Shown piece by piece: positions 20,413 through 28,080 of a stretch of 64,000 nucleotides of DNA. The stretch's first letter is position 1. Every line of letters begins with the position of its first letter. The notes under the pieces are model-generated. The model worked only from the letters and a program-made list of their open reading frames with translations, did no database searches and had not been told where the DNA came from. A program made the position numbers and the translations under genes. Location: assembly GCF_030408775.1 (NCBI RefSeq), contig NZ_CP047210.1, positions 1,426,001-1,490,000 on the forward strand, written 5' to 3'. Source of the DNA: Corynebacterium fournieri. Lineage in GTDB: Bacteria; Actinomycetota; Actinomycetes; Mycobacteriales; Mycobacteriaceae.

Positions 20413-20418
20413 AGTTTA
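20413..20418 (-). promoter_or_regulatory. Putative -10 of cobA (leaderless)
   Basis: TAAACT on the minus strand, 8 nt before the cobA ATG. It shares two bases (20417-20418) with the selO -10. Confidence 0.55.
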
Positions 20419-20422
20419 GGGT
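20417..20422 (+). promoter_or_regulatory. Putative -10 of selO (leaderless)
   Basis: TAGGGT followed by 6 nt and the selO ATG at 20429. Confidence 0.6.
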
Positions 20423-20428
20423 GGAGCC

Positions 20429-21634
20429 ATGACACGACCCCAGCTCGCCCACACGCTTGCCGACGCCCTGCCGGAGCTCGCGCACGAAGAGACCGGCACG
20501 GAGTTTGAAAACCCGCAGCTTGTCGCGCTCAATGAGCCGCTCGCCGCCGAGCTCGGCCTCGATGTTGCGTGGCTGCAGTCTGACGCAGGCCTGAAGTTCC
20601 TCACCGGTGCCGACGGCGGCCACGCCATGGCGTACGCAGGCCACCAATTCGGCCAGTTCGTTCCCCTGCTCGGTGACGGACGCGCCCTGCTCCTCGGCGA
20701 TATCGCCGGCCGCGAAATCCAGCTCAAAGGCTCAGGTCTGACGGCGTTTTCCCGCCCGGGCTCCGACGGCGTCGGCGCGATCGGCCCGATGCTGCGCGAG
20801 CACCTCATCTCCACGTTCATGCACGCGGTCGGCGTGCCCACCACCCGCTCGCTGGCGGTGTTGACCACCGGCGGCACGGTGATCCGCCAGCAGGGAGCGG
20901 TCCCCGGCGGCATCGTGGTGCGTGTGGCGAAAAGCCACCTGCGGGTGGGTTCGGTGCAATACGCCGCCACCCAGTCGGAGGAGCTCGTGCACAAGGTGGT
21001 CCACGCCGCGGGCTTCAGCGATGCGGAGGACATGCTCGAAACGGTCACACGGCGCCAGTTCGACTTGGTGGCGCACTGGATGCGTCTGGGATTCGTCCAC
21101 GGGGTGATGAACACAGACAACGTTGCGCTGTCGGGAGAAACCATCGATTACGGCCCGTGCGCGTTTACGGAGCGGTTCGACGGCAACGCGAGCTTCAGCT
21201 CGATTGACCGCCAGCGACGCTACGCATTTGGCAACCAGCCCAACATCATCGCCTGGAATATGGCGCGGCTGGCGGAAGCGCTCTACCCGCTGCTCGGCGA
21301 GCAGAAGGTCAACGCGTACGTAAAAACCGTGCAGTCGTTGTGGAACGAGGCCTGGGCGAAATGGATCGGCGACGACCACGACGGGCTCAACGCTGCAGCC
21401 GACATCACCACCTACAACCGCACACACGGCATCGGCGGCGAACCGGGCCCGCTTTTCATCCCCCGAAACCAGCTGCTGCAAGCGGCGATCGACGCGGCTG
21501 AAAACCACGGCGATTACACGAAATACGACGAATTGCTCGCCGCGGTGAGCGACCCGTACAACGAAAAAGCCGGGCCCGAATGGATGGCCCGGCCTGAGGG
21601 GCAGCTGCCCTACGTCACTTTCTGCGGGACGTAG
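20429..21634 (+). CDS. selO: Protein adenylyltransferase SelO (YdiU/UPF0061)
   Basis: A pseudokinase-fold enzyme that AMPylates Ser, Thr or Tyr of target proteins and has been tied to redox control. The 401-aa protein carries the signatures YAGHQFGQFVPLLGDGRA, QLKGSGLTAFSRPGSDG, PTTRSLAVL, FVHGVMNTDNVALSGETIDYGPCAF and NQPNIIAWNMARL, including the metal-binding Asn and Asp. It is shorter than the ~480-aa enterobacterial protein, mostly at the C-terminus, where the selenocysteine or Cys tail of some homologues is absent. It is divergent from cobA by 24 bp. Confidence 0.9.
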   Translation: MTRPQLAHTLADALPELAHEETGTEFENPQLVALNEPLAAELGLDVAWLQSDAGLKFLTGADGGHAMAYAGHQFGQFVPLLGDGRALLLGDIAGREIQLKGSGLTAFSRPGSDGVGAIGPMLREHLISTFMHAVGVPTTRSLAVLTTGGTVIRQQGAVPGGIVVRVAKSHLRVGSVQYAATQSEELVHKVVHAAGFSDAEDMLETVTRRQFDLVAHWMRLGFVHGVMNTDNVALSGETIDYGPCAFTERFDGNASFSSIDRQRRYAFGNQPNIIAWNMARLAEALYPLLGEQKVNAYVKTVQSLWNEAWAKWIGDDHDGLNAAADITTYNRTHGIGGEPGPLFIPRNQLLQAAIDAAENHGDYTKYDELLAAVSDPYNEKAGPEWMARPEGQLPYVTFCGT

Positions 21635-21648
21635 GGCCCTGCATGCCC

Positions 21649-21675
21649 CTGTAGAGCGACGAAGGAGCTCTACAG
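21649..21675. terminator. Hairpin between convergent selO and mqo
   Basis: CTGTAGAGC (21649-21657) and GCTCTACAG (21667-21675) form a perfect 9-bp stem with a 9-nt loop that includes the mqo stop codon. There is no U-tract, so termination strength is uncertain. Confidence 0.5.
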
Positions 21676-23181
21676 CGTGTTCTCGTTGGTGTCCAGCTGA
21701 AGCGTCTTCTGGGTCCACGCCCACTGCTCGTCGTAGGCGTCCTTGTCGCGCTTGAGGGACTTGCCGTACGTCGGGAACATTTCGTGGAGCTTGTCGGCCC
21801 AGTCGATCATGTGCTCGCCGAAGCAGCGCTCCAGCAGCTCGATCATTGCGGCCGGGGTGATGGATGCGCCCGGGGATGCGCCGAGCACGCCGGCGATGGT
21901 GCCGTTCTGGTCGTTGACCAGGGCGGTGCCGAATTCCAGGGTGCCGAAGCGCGGGAATGCGGCGGGCTTGATCACCTGCACGCGCTGGCCGGCGACCACG
22001 ACCTCCCAGTCCTTGCCTTCGGCGGCCGGGTAGTACTCGTGGAGCACGTCCACCTTGCCGTCGAAGTCGCGGAAGACTTCCTGCACCAGGTACTTCACCA
22101 GATCCACGTTGGTGGCGGCAACGCCCAGGTAGGACGGGATGTTATCGAGGCGGATGGACTTAAACAGGTCCAGGTAGGAGCCCTGCTTCAAAAACTTCGG
22201 GGTCCAGCCGCCGTACGGGCCGAAGAGCAGTGACTCTTCGCCGTCGACCACGCGCAGGTCCAGGTGCGGCACGGACATCGGCGGGGCACCGACCTTGGCC
22301 TTGCCGTACACCTTGGCCTTGTGCTGCTGCACAAGCTCCTGGTTGGTGGTCTTGAGCCACATGCCGGAGATGGGGAAGCCGGCGTAGCCGTGGACCTCGG
22401 GCACGCCTGCCTTGCGCAGCAGGTCCAGCGCGTAGCCACCGGCGCCGACGAAGACGAAGCGTGCGCGCACGACCTGCTTGTCGCCGGTGTGGACGTTTTT
22501 CGCCGTGACCTTCCAGAAGTTGCCTTCGCGCTTGATGTTGGTCACTTCGCGCCCGTAGCGGATCTCGGTGCCGTTGCGCTTTGCGGCGTCGAGGAACTGT
22601 TCGGTCAACGCGCCGTAGTTGATGTCTGTGCCCGCGTCGGTCCAGGAGATTGCCACAGGCTCGGCGTCAAAGTCGCGGCCCTGCGACATCAGCGGCAGCT
22701 TCTGTGCGAAGGTGTCGCGGTCGTCCGCGAATTGCATGTTGGGGAACATGTGGTTCGCCGACAGCTTGTCGTAGCGCTTGCGCAGGTACTTGATCTGGTC
22801 TTCGCCCTGGGCGAAGGACACGTGCGGCACGGGGTTGATAAACGCACGCGGGTCCGTGAGCACGCCGTTTTCCACCTGGTGGGACCAGAACTGGCGCGAC
22901 AGCTGGAACTTCTCGTTGATGGCCATCGCCTTGGACACATCCACTCGCCCGTTCTTCTCGGGCGTGTAGTTCAGCTCGCACAGCGCGGAGTGGCCGGTGC
23001 CAGCGTTGTTGAACGGATAGGAGGACTCCTCGGCTGGGCCGTCAAGCCGCTCGAAGATCATCTGGGACCACTCGGGTTCCAGTTCGTGCAGCATCGAGGA
23101 CAGCGTCGCGCTCATGATGCCAGCGCCGACGTGCAGGATGTCCACCTCGTCCGCGTACTTATTACCACCGTTGTCAGACAT
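21670..23181 (-). CDS. mqo: Malate:quinone oxidoreductase
   Basis: A membrane-associated FAD enzyme that oxidises malate to oxaloacetate and passes electrons to menaquinone; it is the main malate oxidation route in corynebacteria. The 503-aa protein has the Rossmann motif HVGAGIMSATLSSML near residue 18, then STAGTGHSALCELNYTP-like (here NNAGTGHSALCELNYTP), a C-terminal GASPGASITPAAM and TYGKSL. The ATG at 23181 has AAAGGA 9 nt upstream. The upstream TAATAT (23227-23232) is a likely -10, so this gene has a normal leader. Confidence 0.96.
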   Translation of the reverse strand: MSDNGGNKYADEVDILHVGAGIMSATLSSMLHELEPEWSQMIFERLDGPAEESSYPFNNAGTGHSALCELNYTPEKNGRVDVSKAMAINEKFQLSRQFWSHQVENGVLTDPRAFINPVPHVSFAQGEDQIKYLRKRYDKLSANHMFPNMQFADDRDTFAQKLPLMSQGRDFDAEPVAISWTDAGTDINYGALTEQFLDAAKRNGTEIRYGREVTNIKREGNFWKVTAKNVHTGDKQVVRARFVFVGAGGYALDLLRKAGVPEVHGYAGFPISGMWLKTTNQELVQQHKAKVYGKAKVGAPPMSVPHLDLRVVDGEESLLFGPYGGWTPKFLKQGSYLDLFKSIRLDNIPSYLGVAATNVDLVKYLVQEVFRDFDGKVDVLHEYYPAAEGKDWEVVVAGQRVQVIKPAAFPRFGTLEFGTALVNDQNGTIAGVLGASPGASITPAAMIELLERCFGEHMIDWADKLHEMFPTYGKSLKRDKDAYDEQWAWTQKTLQLDTNENTL

Positions 23182-23226
23182 TCGTAGTCATCCTTTGAGG
23201 TTTTCGACTTTTGGGGAGTGCAGACC

Positions 23227-23232
23227 ATATTA
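23227..23232 (-). promoter_or_regulatory. Putative -10 of mqo
   Basis: TAATAT on the minus strand about 46 nt before the mqo ATG, implying a leader of roughly 40 nt with an AAAGGA ribosome-binding site at 23191-23196. Confidence 0.45.
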
Positions 23233-23297
23233 CGTCGCGTCGATGGCAAGAGTGCAAAGGCTTGACGACGACCACAGGTCCCCCACGTCATTGTCAG

Positions 23298-23303
23298 TAT
23301 CAT
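23298..23303 (+). promoter_or_regulatory. Putative -10 of the alpha/beta hydrolase gene (leaderless)
   Basis: TATCAT followed by 7 nt and the ATG at 23311. Confidence 0.55.
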
Positions 23304-23310
23304 CGTGCGC

Positions 23311-24321
23311 ATGAACGACAGTGACCTCCATCTCAATTGGCAGCCAGATCCCCTCGGAGACGGCTTTGAGCAGGCCGTTCTCCCTCAAGGCAAGGACCCG
23401 GACAGCGGCACCAATGTGGATGCGGTGCTGGTGCGGGACGTGAGGGCGCAACAAAGCTCACAGCGCCACGGCAAGCCGGCGGTGCTGTGGGTGCACGGCA
23501 TGTCCGACTATTTTTTCCAGGCGCACGTGGCCGATGAGTTCTCCCGGCACGGCTACCCCTTTTACGCGCTGGATTTGCGCCGCTGCGGCCGCGCACTGAA
23601 GGGAGGCGAGCGTGCCCACTTCACGCTGTCTATGAGTCGTTATTATCCGGAACTGACGCAAGCGCTGCGCATTCTTGCCGCCAACCACGGTTCCGTGGTG
23701 GTGCTCGCGCACTCCACCGGCGGGCTCATCGTGCCGCTGTGGGCTGACCACCTGCGCCGTGAGCAGCCTGAAGATCACGCGAAGCTCGCCGGCATCATTT
23801 TGAATAGCCCGTGGCTGGACCTGCAGTTCCCGCGGTGGCAGGTGGTGGCGCTTAAACCCGTGCTCAACTCACTCGGGGCGATTTTTCCGTCGTTGCCGCT
23901 ATTGCAGCGCGGCGAAGGCACGTACGGCGAGTCAATCCACAAAGCTGCCCACGGCGAGTGGGACTTCAACACGACGTGGAAGCCGCTGGACGGCCACCGC
24001 AAGTACCTGGGGTGGATGCGCGCGGTCATTCAAGGCCAGGAACAGATTCACGCGGGAGAGGTTGATACTGGTGTGCCCATGCTGACGTTGCGGTCCTCAC
24101 ACTCGTATTTGGGCGAGGACTACTCCCCCGCCGCCGACACGGCAGACACGGTGCTGGATGTGGACCAGATTCAGCGTTGGGCTCCCACCCTGGCCCAGGA
24201 CTCGCAGGTGCAGGTCATCGACGGCGCACGCCACGACGTGTTCTTGTCTGAGCGCCACGCCCGCGAAGCCGCATTCAAGGCAGTTTTCGGGTGGCTCGAC
24301 GGCCATAAATTCGCGCAGTAA
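23311..24321 (+). CDS. Alpha/beta hydrolase (monoacylglycerol-lipase-like)
   Basis: A 336-aa serine hydrolase. It has LWVHGMSDYFFQ (oxyanion HG), the nucleophile elbow LAHSTGGLIVPL, a helical lid and a C-terminal GARHDVFLS with the catalytic His. The catalytic Asp is probably in the strand around ADTVLDVDQ. The overall pattern resembles serine aminopeptidase S33 and monoglyceride lipases. The ATG at 23311 is preferred over the in-frame GTG at 23305 because of the -10 spacing. It lies between mqo and mtr, as in other corynebacteria; the substrate is unknown. Confidence 0.85.
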   Translation: MNDSDLHLNWQPDPLGDGFEQAVLPQGKDPDSGTNVDAVLVRDVRAQQSSQRHGKPAVLWVHGMSDYFFQAHVADEFSRHGYPFYALDLRRCGRALKGGERAHFTLSMSRYYPELTQALRILAANHGSVVVLAHSTGGLIVPLWADHLRREQPEDHAKLAGIILNSPWLDLQFPRWQVVALKPVLNSLGAIFPSLPLLQRGEGTYGESIHKAAHGEWDFNTTWKPLDGHRKYLGWMRAVIQGQEQIHAGEVDTGVPMLTLRSSHSYLGEDYSPAADTADTVLDVDQIQRWAPTLAQDSQVQVIDGARHDVFLSERHAREAAFKAVFGWLDGHKFAQ

Positions 24322-24342
24322 CGTCTACACGCGAAAGAGACA

Positions 24343-24357
24343 TATATATAGAGGAGA
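24343..24357 (+). promoter_or_regulatory. -10 like TATATA and ribosome-binding site of mtr
   Basis: An AT run (TATATATA, about 24343-24350) is followed by GAGGAGA (24351-24357), an excellent ribosome-binding site 5 nt before the mtr ATG. The TATATA may not act as a -10, because any transcript would then start within the binding site. Confidence 0.4.
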
Positions 24358-24362
24358 AGATC

Positions 24363-25790
24363 ATGCCCGCTCTCGCAAGCGACTTGCAGGATGCCACACG
24401 CTACGACCTGATCATTGTGGGGGCGGGTTCAGGCAACTCGATCCTCACTCCCGACTTCGACGACAAGAAGGTCGCGATGGTGGAAAAGGGCGCGTTCGGC
24501 GGCACGTGCCTGAACGTCGGCTGCATCCCCACCAAGATGTACGTGCTCGCCGCCGAAAAGGCGTACGCCGCCCGCGAGGCCGGCAAGCTCGGTATCGCCT
24601 TGGAGTACAAGGGTGCAGACTGGCCTGCCATCGTGGAACGCGTCTTTGACAACCGCATCGACCTGATCGCGAAAGGCGGCGAGGATTACCGCCGCAACGG
24701 CTGCTCGAACGTGACCGTCTACGACATGGAGGCGTCCTTCGTCGGACCCCGCACCCTGAAGACTGGACGTGGCGACGACGAGGAATTCATCACCTCCGAC
24801 ACGATCATCCTCGCGGCGGGCGCACGTCCGTTCATTCCCGAGTGGGCCCACGCTGTGCCGTTCCACACCAACGAAGACATCATGCGGCTCGAGCGCCAGC
24901 CGAAGTCTTTGACCATCGTCGGCGGCGGCTTCATCGCGATGGAGTTCGCGCACGTCTTTGACGCACTGGGAACGGAAGTGACCATCGTGAACCGTTCGCC
25001 GCTGCTGCGACAGCTCGATCAGGACTTGGCGACGGCGTTCAACGACCTCGCCACCGAGCGCTACTCCACCCACATCGGGCGCACCGTCGAAAGCGCCTCA
25101 AACAGCGATGAGGGCGTCACGCTCACGCTTGACGACGGCACCACGGTCACCTCCGAAGCCCTCCTCATCGCGACCGGGCGTGTGCCCAACAGCGACATCC
25201 TGAATGTTGCCGCCGGCGGGATAGACACCCACCCCGACGGCCGCGTCGTCGTCGACGAGTTCGGGCGCACAACCGCAGAGGGTGTTTGGGCGCTTGGGGA
25301 TCTCTCTTCCCCCTATCAGCTCAAGCACGTCGCGAACGCCGAGCAGCGCGCCGTCACGTACAACGTGCTGCAGGCGTGGGAAAGCGGCGAGAATGCGAAC
25401 CTCGTACCGATGCCGCACGATCATGTTCCCTCCGCGATCTTCACCCACCCGCAGATCGCCACTGTGGGACTGTCAGAGCAACAAGCAAAAGAGGCTGGCT
25501 TCGATGTCACCGTGAAGGTGCAGAACTACGGCGATGTCGCCTACGGCTGGGGCCTGGAGGATTCCACAGGCATAGTGAAGCTGGTGGCAGATCGGACCAC
25601 CGGCAAGCTGCTGGGCGCACACTACATGGGGCCGCAGGCTTCTACTCTGATTCAGCAGATGATCACGGTAATGGCCTACGACCTGGATCTTCGCGAGTTC
25701 CCGCGGTCGCAGTACTGGATCCACCCGGCCCTGGCTGAGGTGACTGAAAACGCGATCCTCGGCCTTGACTTGACCTTCAAAGAACTCTAA
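24363..25790 (+). CDS. mtr: Mycothione reductase
   Basis: An NADPH-dependent flavoprotein disulfide reductase that regenerates mycothiol, the actinobacterial thiol buffer. The 475-aa protein has the FAD motif IIVGAGSGNS, the redox-active disulfide GGTCLNVGCIPTKM, NAD(P)-binding IVGGGFIAMEFAHVF and the C-terminal WIHPALAEVTENA with the catalytic His-Glu pair. The GAGSGNS and CLNVGCIPTKMYV spellings separate it from lipoamide dehydrogenase. It has a strong ribosome-binding site. Confidence 0.93.
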   Translation: MPALASDLQDATRYDLIIVGAGSGNSILTPDFDDKKVAMVEKGAFGGTCLNVGCIPTKMYVLAAEKAYAAREAGKLGIALEYKGADWPAIVERVFDNRIDLIAKGGEDYRRNGCSNVTVYDMEASFVGPRTLKTGRGDDEEFITSDTIILAAGARPFIPEWAHAVPFHTNEDIMRLERQPKSLTIVGGGFIAMEFAHVFDALGTEVTIVNRSPLLRQLDQDLATAFNDLATERYSTHIGRTVESASNSDEGVTLTLDDGTTVTSEALLIATGRVPNSDILNVAAGGIDTHPDGRVVVDEFGRTTAEGVWALGDLSSPYQLKHVANAEQRAVTYNVLQAWESGENANLVPMPHDHVPSAIFTHPQIATVGLSEQQAKEAGFDVTVKVQNYGDVAYGWGLEDSTGIVKLVADRTTGKLLGAHYMGPQASTLIQQMITVMAYDLDLREFPRSQYWIHPALAEVTENAILGLDLTFKEL

Positions 25791-25802
25791 ACCTTCACTT
25801 CA

Positions 25803-25818
25803 CCCCCTCTTTCGGGGG
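25803..25818 (+). terminator. Weak stem-loop after mtr
   Basis: CCCCC and GGGGG separated by TCTTTC, followed by AAAG. The stem is only 5 bp with no U-run; this is the only terminator-like structure after mtr. Confidence 0.35.
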
Positions 25819-26110
25819 AAAGCACCAAAAGATACGACATATCCAGCACAACAGTCGAAAAGGCCACGTAAGCGTTATTTGCATTACCCAAAGCTTTTCA
25901 GCAAATGCCAAGGTTTCCAACCTTTGGTTGAACTTTTGGGAAACTTTCGTGCCCAACTTGCATTCAGCTGGAACCCGTCGGCTATTGTCGGAGCAGACAC
26001 CGGGACCGAGCCCACCGGGCTTGCTACGGTCCTAGGAGCTCAATGCCCCTGGGATTCTTTGAATTCCACCCGGACGTCGTGCAAGAACTATCAGAGAAGG
26101 ATTTCGTTTC
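25819..26110 (+). promoter_or_regulatory. Promoter and structured leader of the exported-protein pair
   Basis: This intergenic stretch contains an imperfect palindrome CCAAGGTTT/AACCTTTGG (25908-25927), a sigma-A-like promoter TTGCAT (25958-25963) with a 19-nt gap to TATTGT (25983-25988), and a leader of ~115 nt. Within the leader a hairpin pairs GGACCG (26003-26008) with CGGTCC (26027-26032) and AGCCC with GGGCT inside, leaving a 5-nt bulge. AGAAGG (26096-26101) is a likely ribosome-binding site. No coding sequence is evident. Confidence 0.55.
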
Positions 26111-26530
26111 ATGCGTAATTTCCGTAAGGCAGCCCTCGCTGGCGCTACCGCCGCCGCAGTGGCATTCGGCTCCACCGCAGTCGCAACTGCAGCGGACGAG
26201 ACCACCACCCCCGCAGCTGACGCGACCACCACCACCGCCGAGCGCGATACCCGCCCCGTGGACAAGACCGTCGACGGCAAGGAAGGCGTCGAGCCGGGCT
26301 CCTCCAACAAGATCGCTAACAGCGAGTGGCTCGAGTTCCGCAAGGACGACCAGCTCCAGGGCACCGACGGTGAGGCTCTCTTCGGCTCCTCCAAGGAGGG
26401 CTTCGAGGAGCAGCCGCGTTACGCCAAGGTGGCATACGGCGCAACCATCTTCACCGTTGTGTCCGCAATCATCGGTCTGGTCGTTGGCCCGCTGTACAAC
26501 TACTTCGTCCACGGCGACTTCAACATCTAA
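26111..26530 (+). CDS. Exported membrane-anchored protein, paralogue 1
   Basis: A 139-aa protein of unknown function. It has a Sec signal peptide (MRNFRKAALAGATAAAVAFG, cleavage likely after ATA at about residue 27), a Thr/Ala-rich stretch, a charged middle and one C-terminal hydrophobic helix (ATIFTVVSAIIGLVVGPLYN) ending NYFVHGDFNI. The codons are strongly biased to C-ending forms, which suggests high expression. It is followed 54 bp later by a paralogue with the same MRNFR start, charged middle and C-terminal helix. It lies between mtr and map. Confidence 0.75.
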   Translation: MRNFRKAALAGATAAAVAFGSTAVATAADETTTPAADATTTTAERDTRPVDKTVDGKEGVEPGSSNKIANSEWLEFRKDDQLQGTDGEALFGSSKEGFEEQPRYAKVAYGATIFTVVSAIIGLVVGPLYNYFVHGDFNI

Positions 26531-26584
26531 GTTCGCGGATTTCCGCAAACCACTTCCAACTCACATTTCGAAAGAAGGAATACG

Positions 26585-26998
26585 ATGCGTAACTTCCGCA
26601 CCGCTGCAGTTGCTTCTGCAACCGCTCTGACCGTCATCGCTGGCGGCACCGCTATCGCCTCCGCTGAAGAGGCTGCCACCACCGACAGCAAGGACCGTCA
26701 GGTCATCTTCGCTGGCAAGCAGGAGGGCGACAAGTCCTTCGGCGAGGTCATCTCCGACGGCACCAAGGGTTCTGCTGATCAGAAGGGCTCCTCCCACTAC
26801 TTCGACGACGCCAAAGAGCCGTTCTTCCCGACCGACGCTTTCGGCAAGAAGACGAACGCTGAAGAGGTCCCGCAGTGGGCTCGCTACTGGATCGACGGCT
26901 CCATCGTTGCCGGCATCGGCGCACTGGTTGGCCTGATCATTGCTGGCGCCAACTACGCCTTCTACAATGGCTGGCTGCAGCACCCGCTGAGCAAGTAA
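26585..26998 (+). CDS. Exported membrane-anchored protein, paralogue 2
   Basis: A 137-aa tandem paralogue of the preceding gene. It has a signal peptide starting MRNFRTAAVASATALTVIAGG, a mature part rich in Asp, Lys and Gly with PQWARYWIDG, and a C-terminal transmembrane helix (SIVAGIGALVGLIIAGANYAFYN) ending WLQHPLSK. AAGAAGGAA upstream is a strong ribosome-binding site. A perfect 14-bp terminator follows, so the two genes probably form one transcript. No known domain was recognised. Confidence 0.75.
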   Translation: MRNFRTAAVASATALTVIAGGTAIASAEEAATTDSKDRQVIFAGKQEGDKSFGEVISDGTKGSADQKGSSHYFDDAKEPFFPTDAFGKKTNAEEVPQWARYWIDGSIVAGIGALVGLIIAGANYAFYNGWLQHPLSK

Positions 26999-27018
26999 GC
27001 TTTGCGGCCTAGAGCCTG

Positions 27019-27049
27019 AAACCCCCGTTGCCTCTGGCAACGGGGGTTT
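27019..27049 (+). terminator. Strong intrinsic terminator
   Basis: A perfect 14-bp stem, AAACCCCCGTTGCC (27019-27032) with GGCAACGGGGGTTT (27036-27049), a TCT loop and a trailing CTCTTT. It ends the exported-protein pair and also faces the convergent map gene. Confidence 0.92.
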
Positions 27050-27126
27050 CTCTTTATACAACCATGCTCAAAAATGGGGTCCGCACGGAGCATCCGTACA
27101 GACCCGTTGCTTTTATCTAGAGAACG

Positions 27127-28026
27127 CTACTCCCCTAACATGTGCTGCCCTGCGGCCACATCGGCATCCGGGATGGTGAGGATTTCGTTGCCGCCCTCGG
27201 TAATGACGAGGGTGTGCTCAAACTGCGCGGTGTACTCACCGTCGATGTTCTGCACCGTCCAGCCGTCGTCCCACACACGGTACGGCAGCTCGCCGAGGTT
27301 GATCATCGGTTCGATGGTCAACGTCATGCCCGGCTCAAGCACGTCCGTGTAGGCGTCAGAATCGTAGTGCAGCACCACGAGCCCGTTGTGGAACGTGGTG
27401 CCCACCCCGTGGCCGGTGAAGTCGGTGACCACGTTGTAGCCGAAGCGCTTGGCGTAGGACTCGATGACTCGGCCGATCACGTTGATCTCGCGGCCGGGCT
27501 TCGCGGCCTTGATGCCGCGCATGAGCGCCTGGTAGGTGCGGTCGACGAGGTCCTTGTGCTCTTGCGCCACCTCGCCAGCGAAGAACGTGGCGTTCGTGTC
27601 GCCATGGACGCCGTTTTTGTACGCGGTGACGTCGATGTTGACAATGTCGCCGTCCTGAATCACAGTCGTGTCGGGGATGCCGTGGCAGACAATCTCGTTG
27701 AGCGAGATGCAGCTGGACTTCGGGTAACCGCGGTAGCCCAGCGTGGACGGGTAGGCACCGTGCTCCACAAGGTAGTCGTGCACGATGCCGTCGATCTCGT
27801 CTGTCGTCTTGCCCGGTGCCACAGCGGCGCCGGCGAGCGCGAGCGCATTCGCGGCGATCTTGGAGGCTTCGCGCATCGCCTCGATGGTCTCCGGTGTTTG
27901 AATGACCGGCTCACCGACGTTTTCTTGTACCTCGTCCTTCCATGCGTATTCGGGGCGCTCAATGGACTTCGGCACCTTGCGCTCGGGGGTGGGTTTTCCA
28001 GGGGTGAGTAGACCTCGTTTATTCAT
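27127..28026 (-). CDS. map: Methionine aminopeptidase, type I
   Basis: Removes the N-terminal methionine of nascent proteins. The 299-aa protein has the metal ligands in order: [18 protein letters not shown] (two Asp), [12 protein letters not shown] (His), TIEPM (Glu) and QFEHTLV (Glu), plus substrate-binding VCHGIPD. A ~45-residue N-terminal extension ([21 protein letters not shown]) is typical of the actinobacterial MapB type and contains an SH3-ligand-like PxxP stretch. TACCAT lies 7 nt before the ATG. Confidence 0.95.
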   Translation of the reverse strand: MNKRGLLTPGKPTPERKVPKSIERPEYAWKDEVQENVGEPVIQTPETIEAMREASKIAANALALAGAAVAPGKTTDEIDGIVHDYLVEHGAYPSTLGYRGYPKSSCISLNEIVCHGIPDTTVIQDGDIVNIDVTAYKNGVHGDTNATFFAGEVAQEHKDLVDRTYQALMRGIKAAKPGREINVIGRVIESYAKRFGYNVVTDFTGHGVGTTFHNGLVVLHYDSDAYTDVLEPGMTLTIEPMINLGELPYRVWDDGWTVQNIDGEYTAQFEHTLVITEGGNEILTIPDADVAAGQHMLGE

Positions 28027-28033
28027 GGTCTCA

Positions 28034-28039
28034 ATGGTA
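28034..28039 (-). promoter_or_regulatory. Putative -10 of map (leaderless)
   Basis: TACCAT on the minus strand, 7 nt before the map ATG at 28026. Confidence 0.55.
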
Positions 28040-28080
28040 GTCCTGCGGTCAAACAGTGCCGCACCTGCAAGCAGGCAGTC

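Noticed and set aside
25879-26118. A 79-aa open frame upstream of the exported-protein pair
   Set aside because: It spans the likely promoter and leader and overlaps the start of the first exported-protein gene. It has no ribosome-binding site and no recognisable composition.
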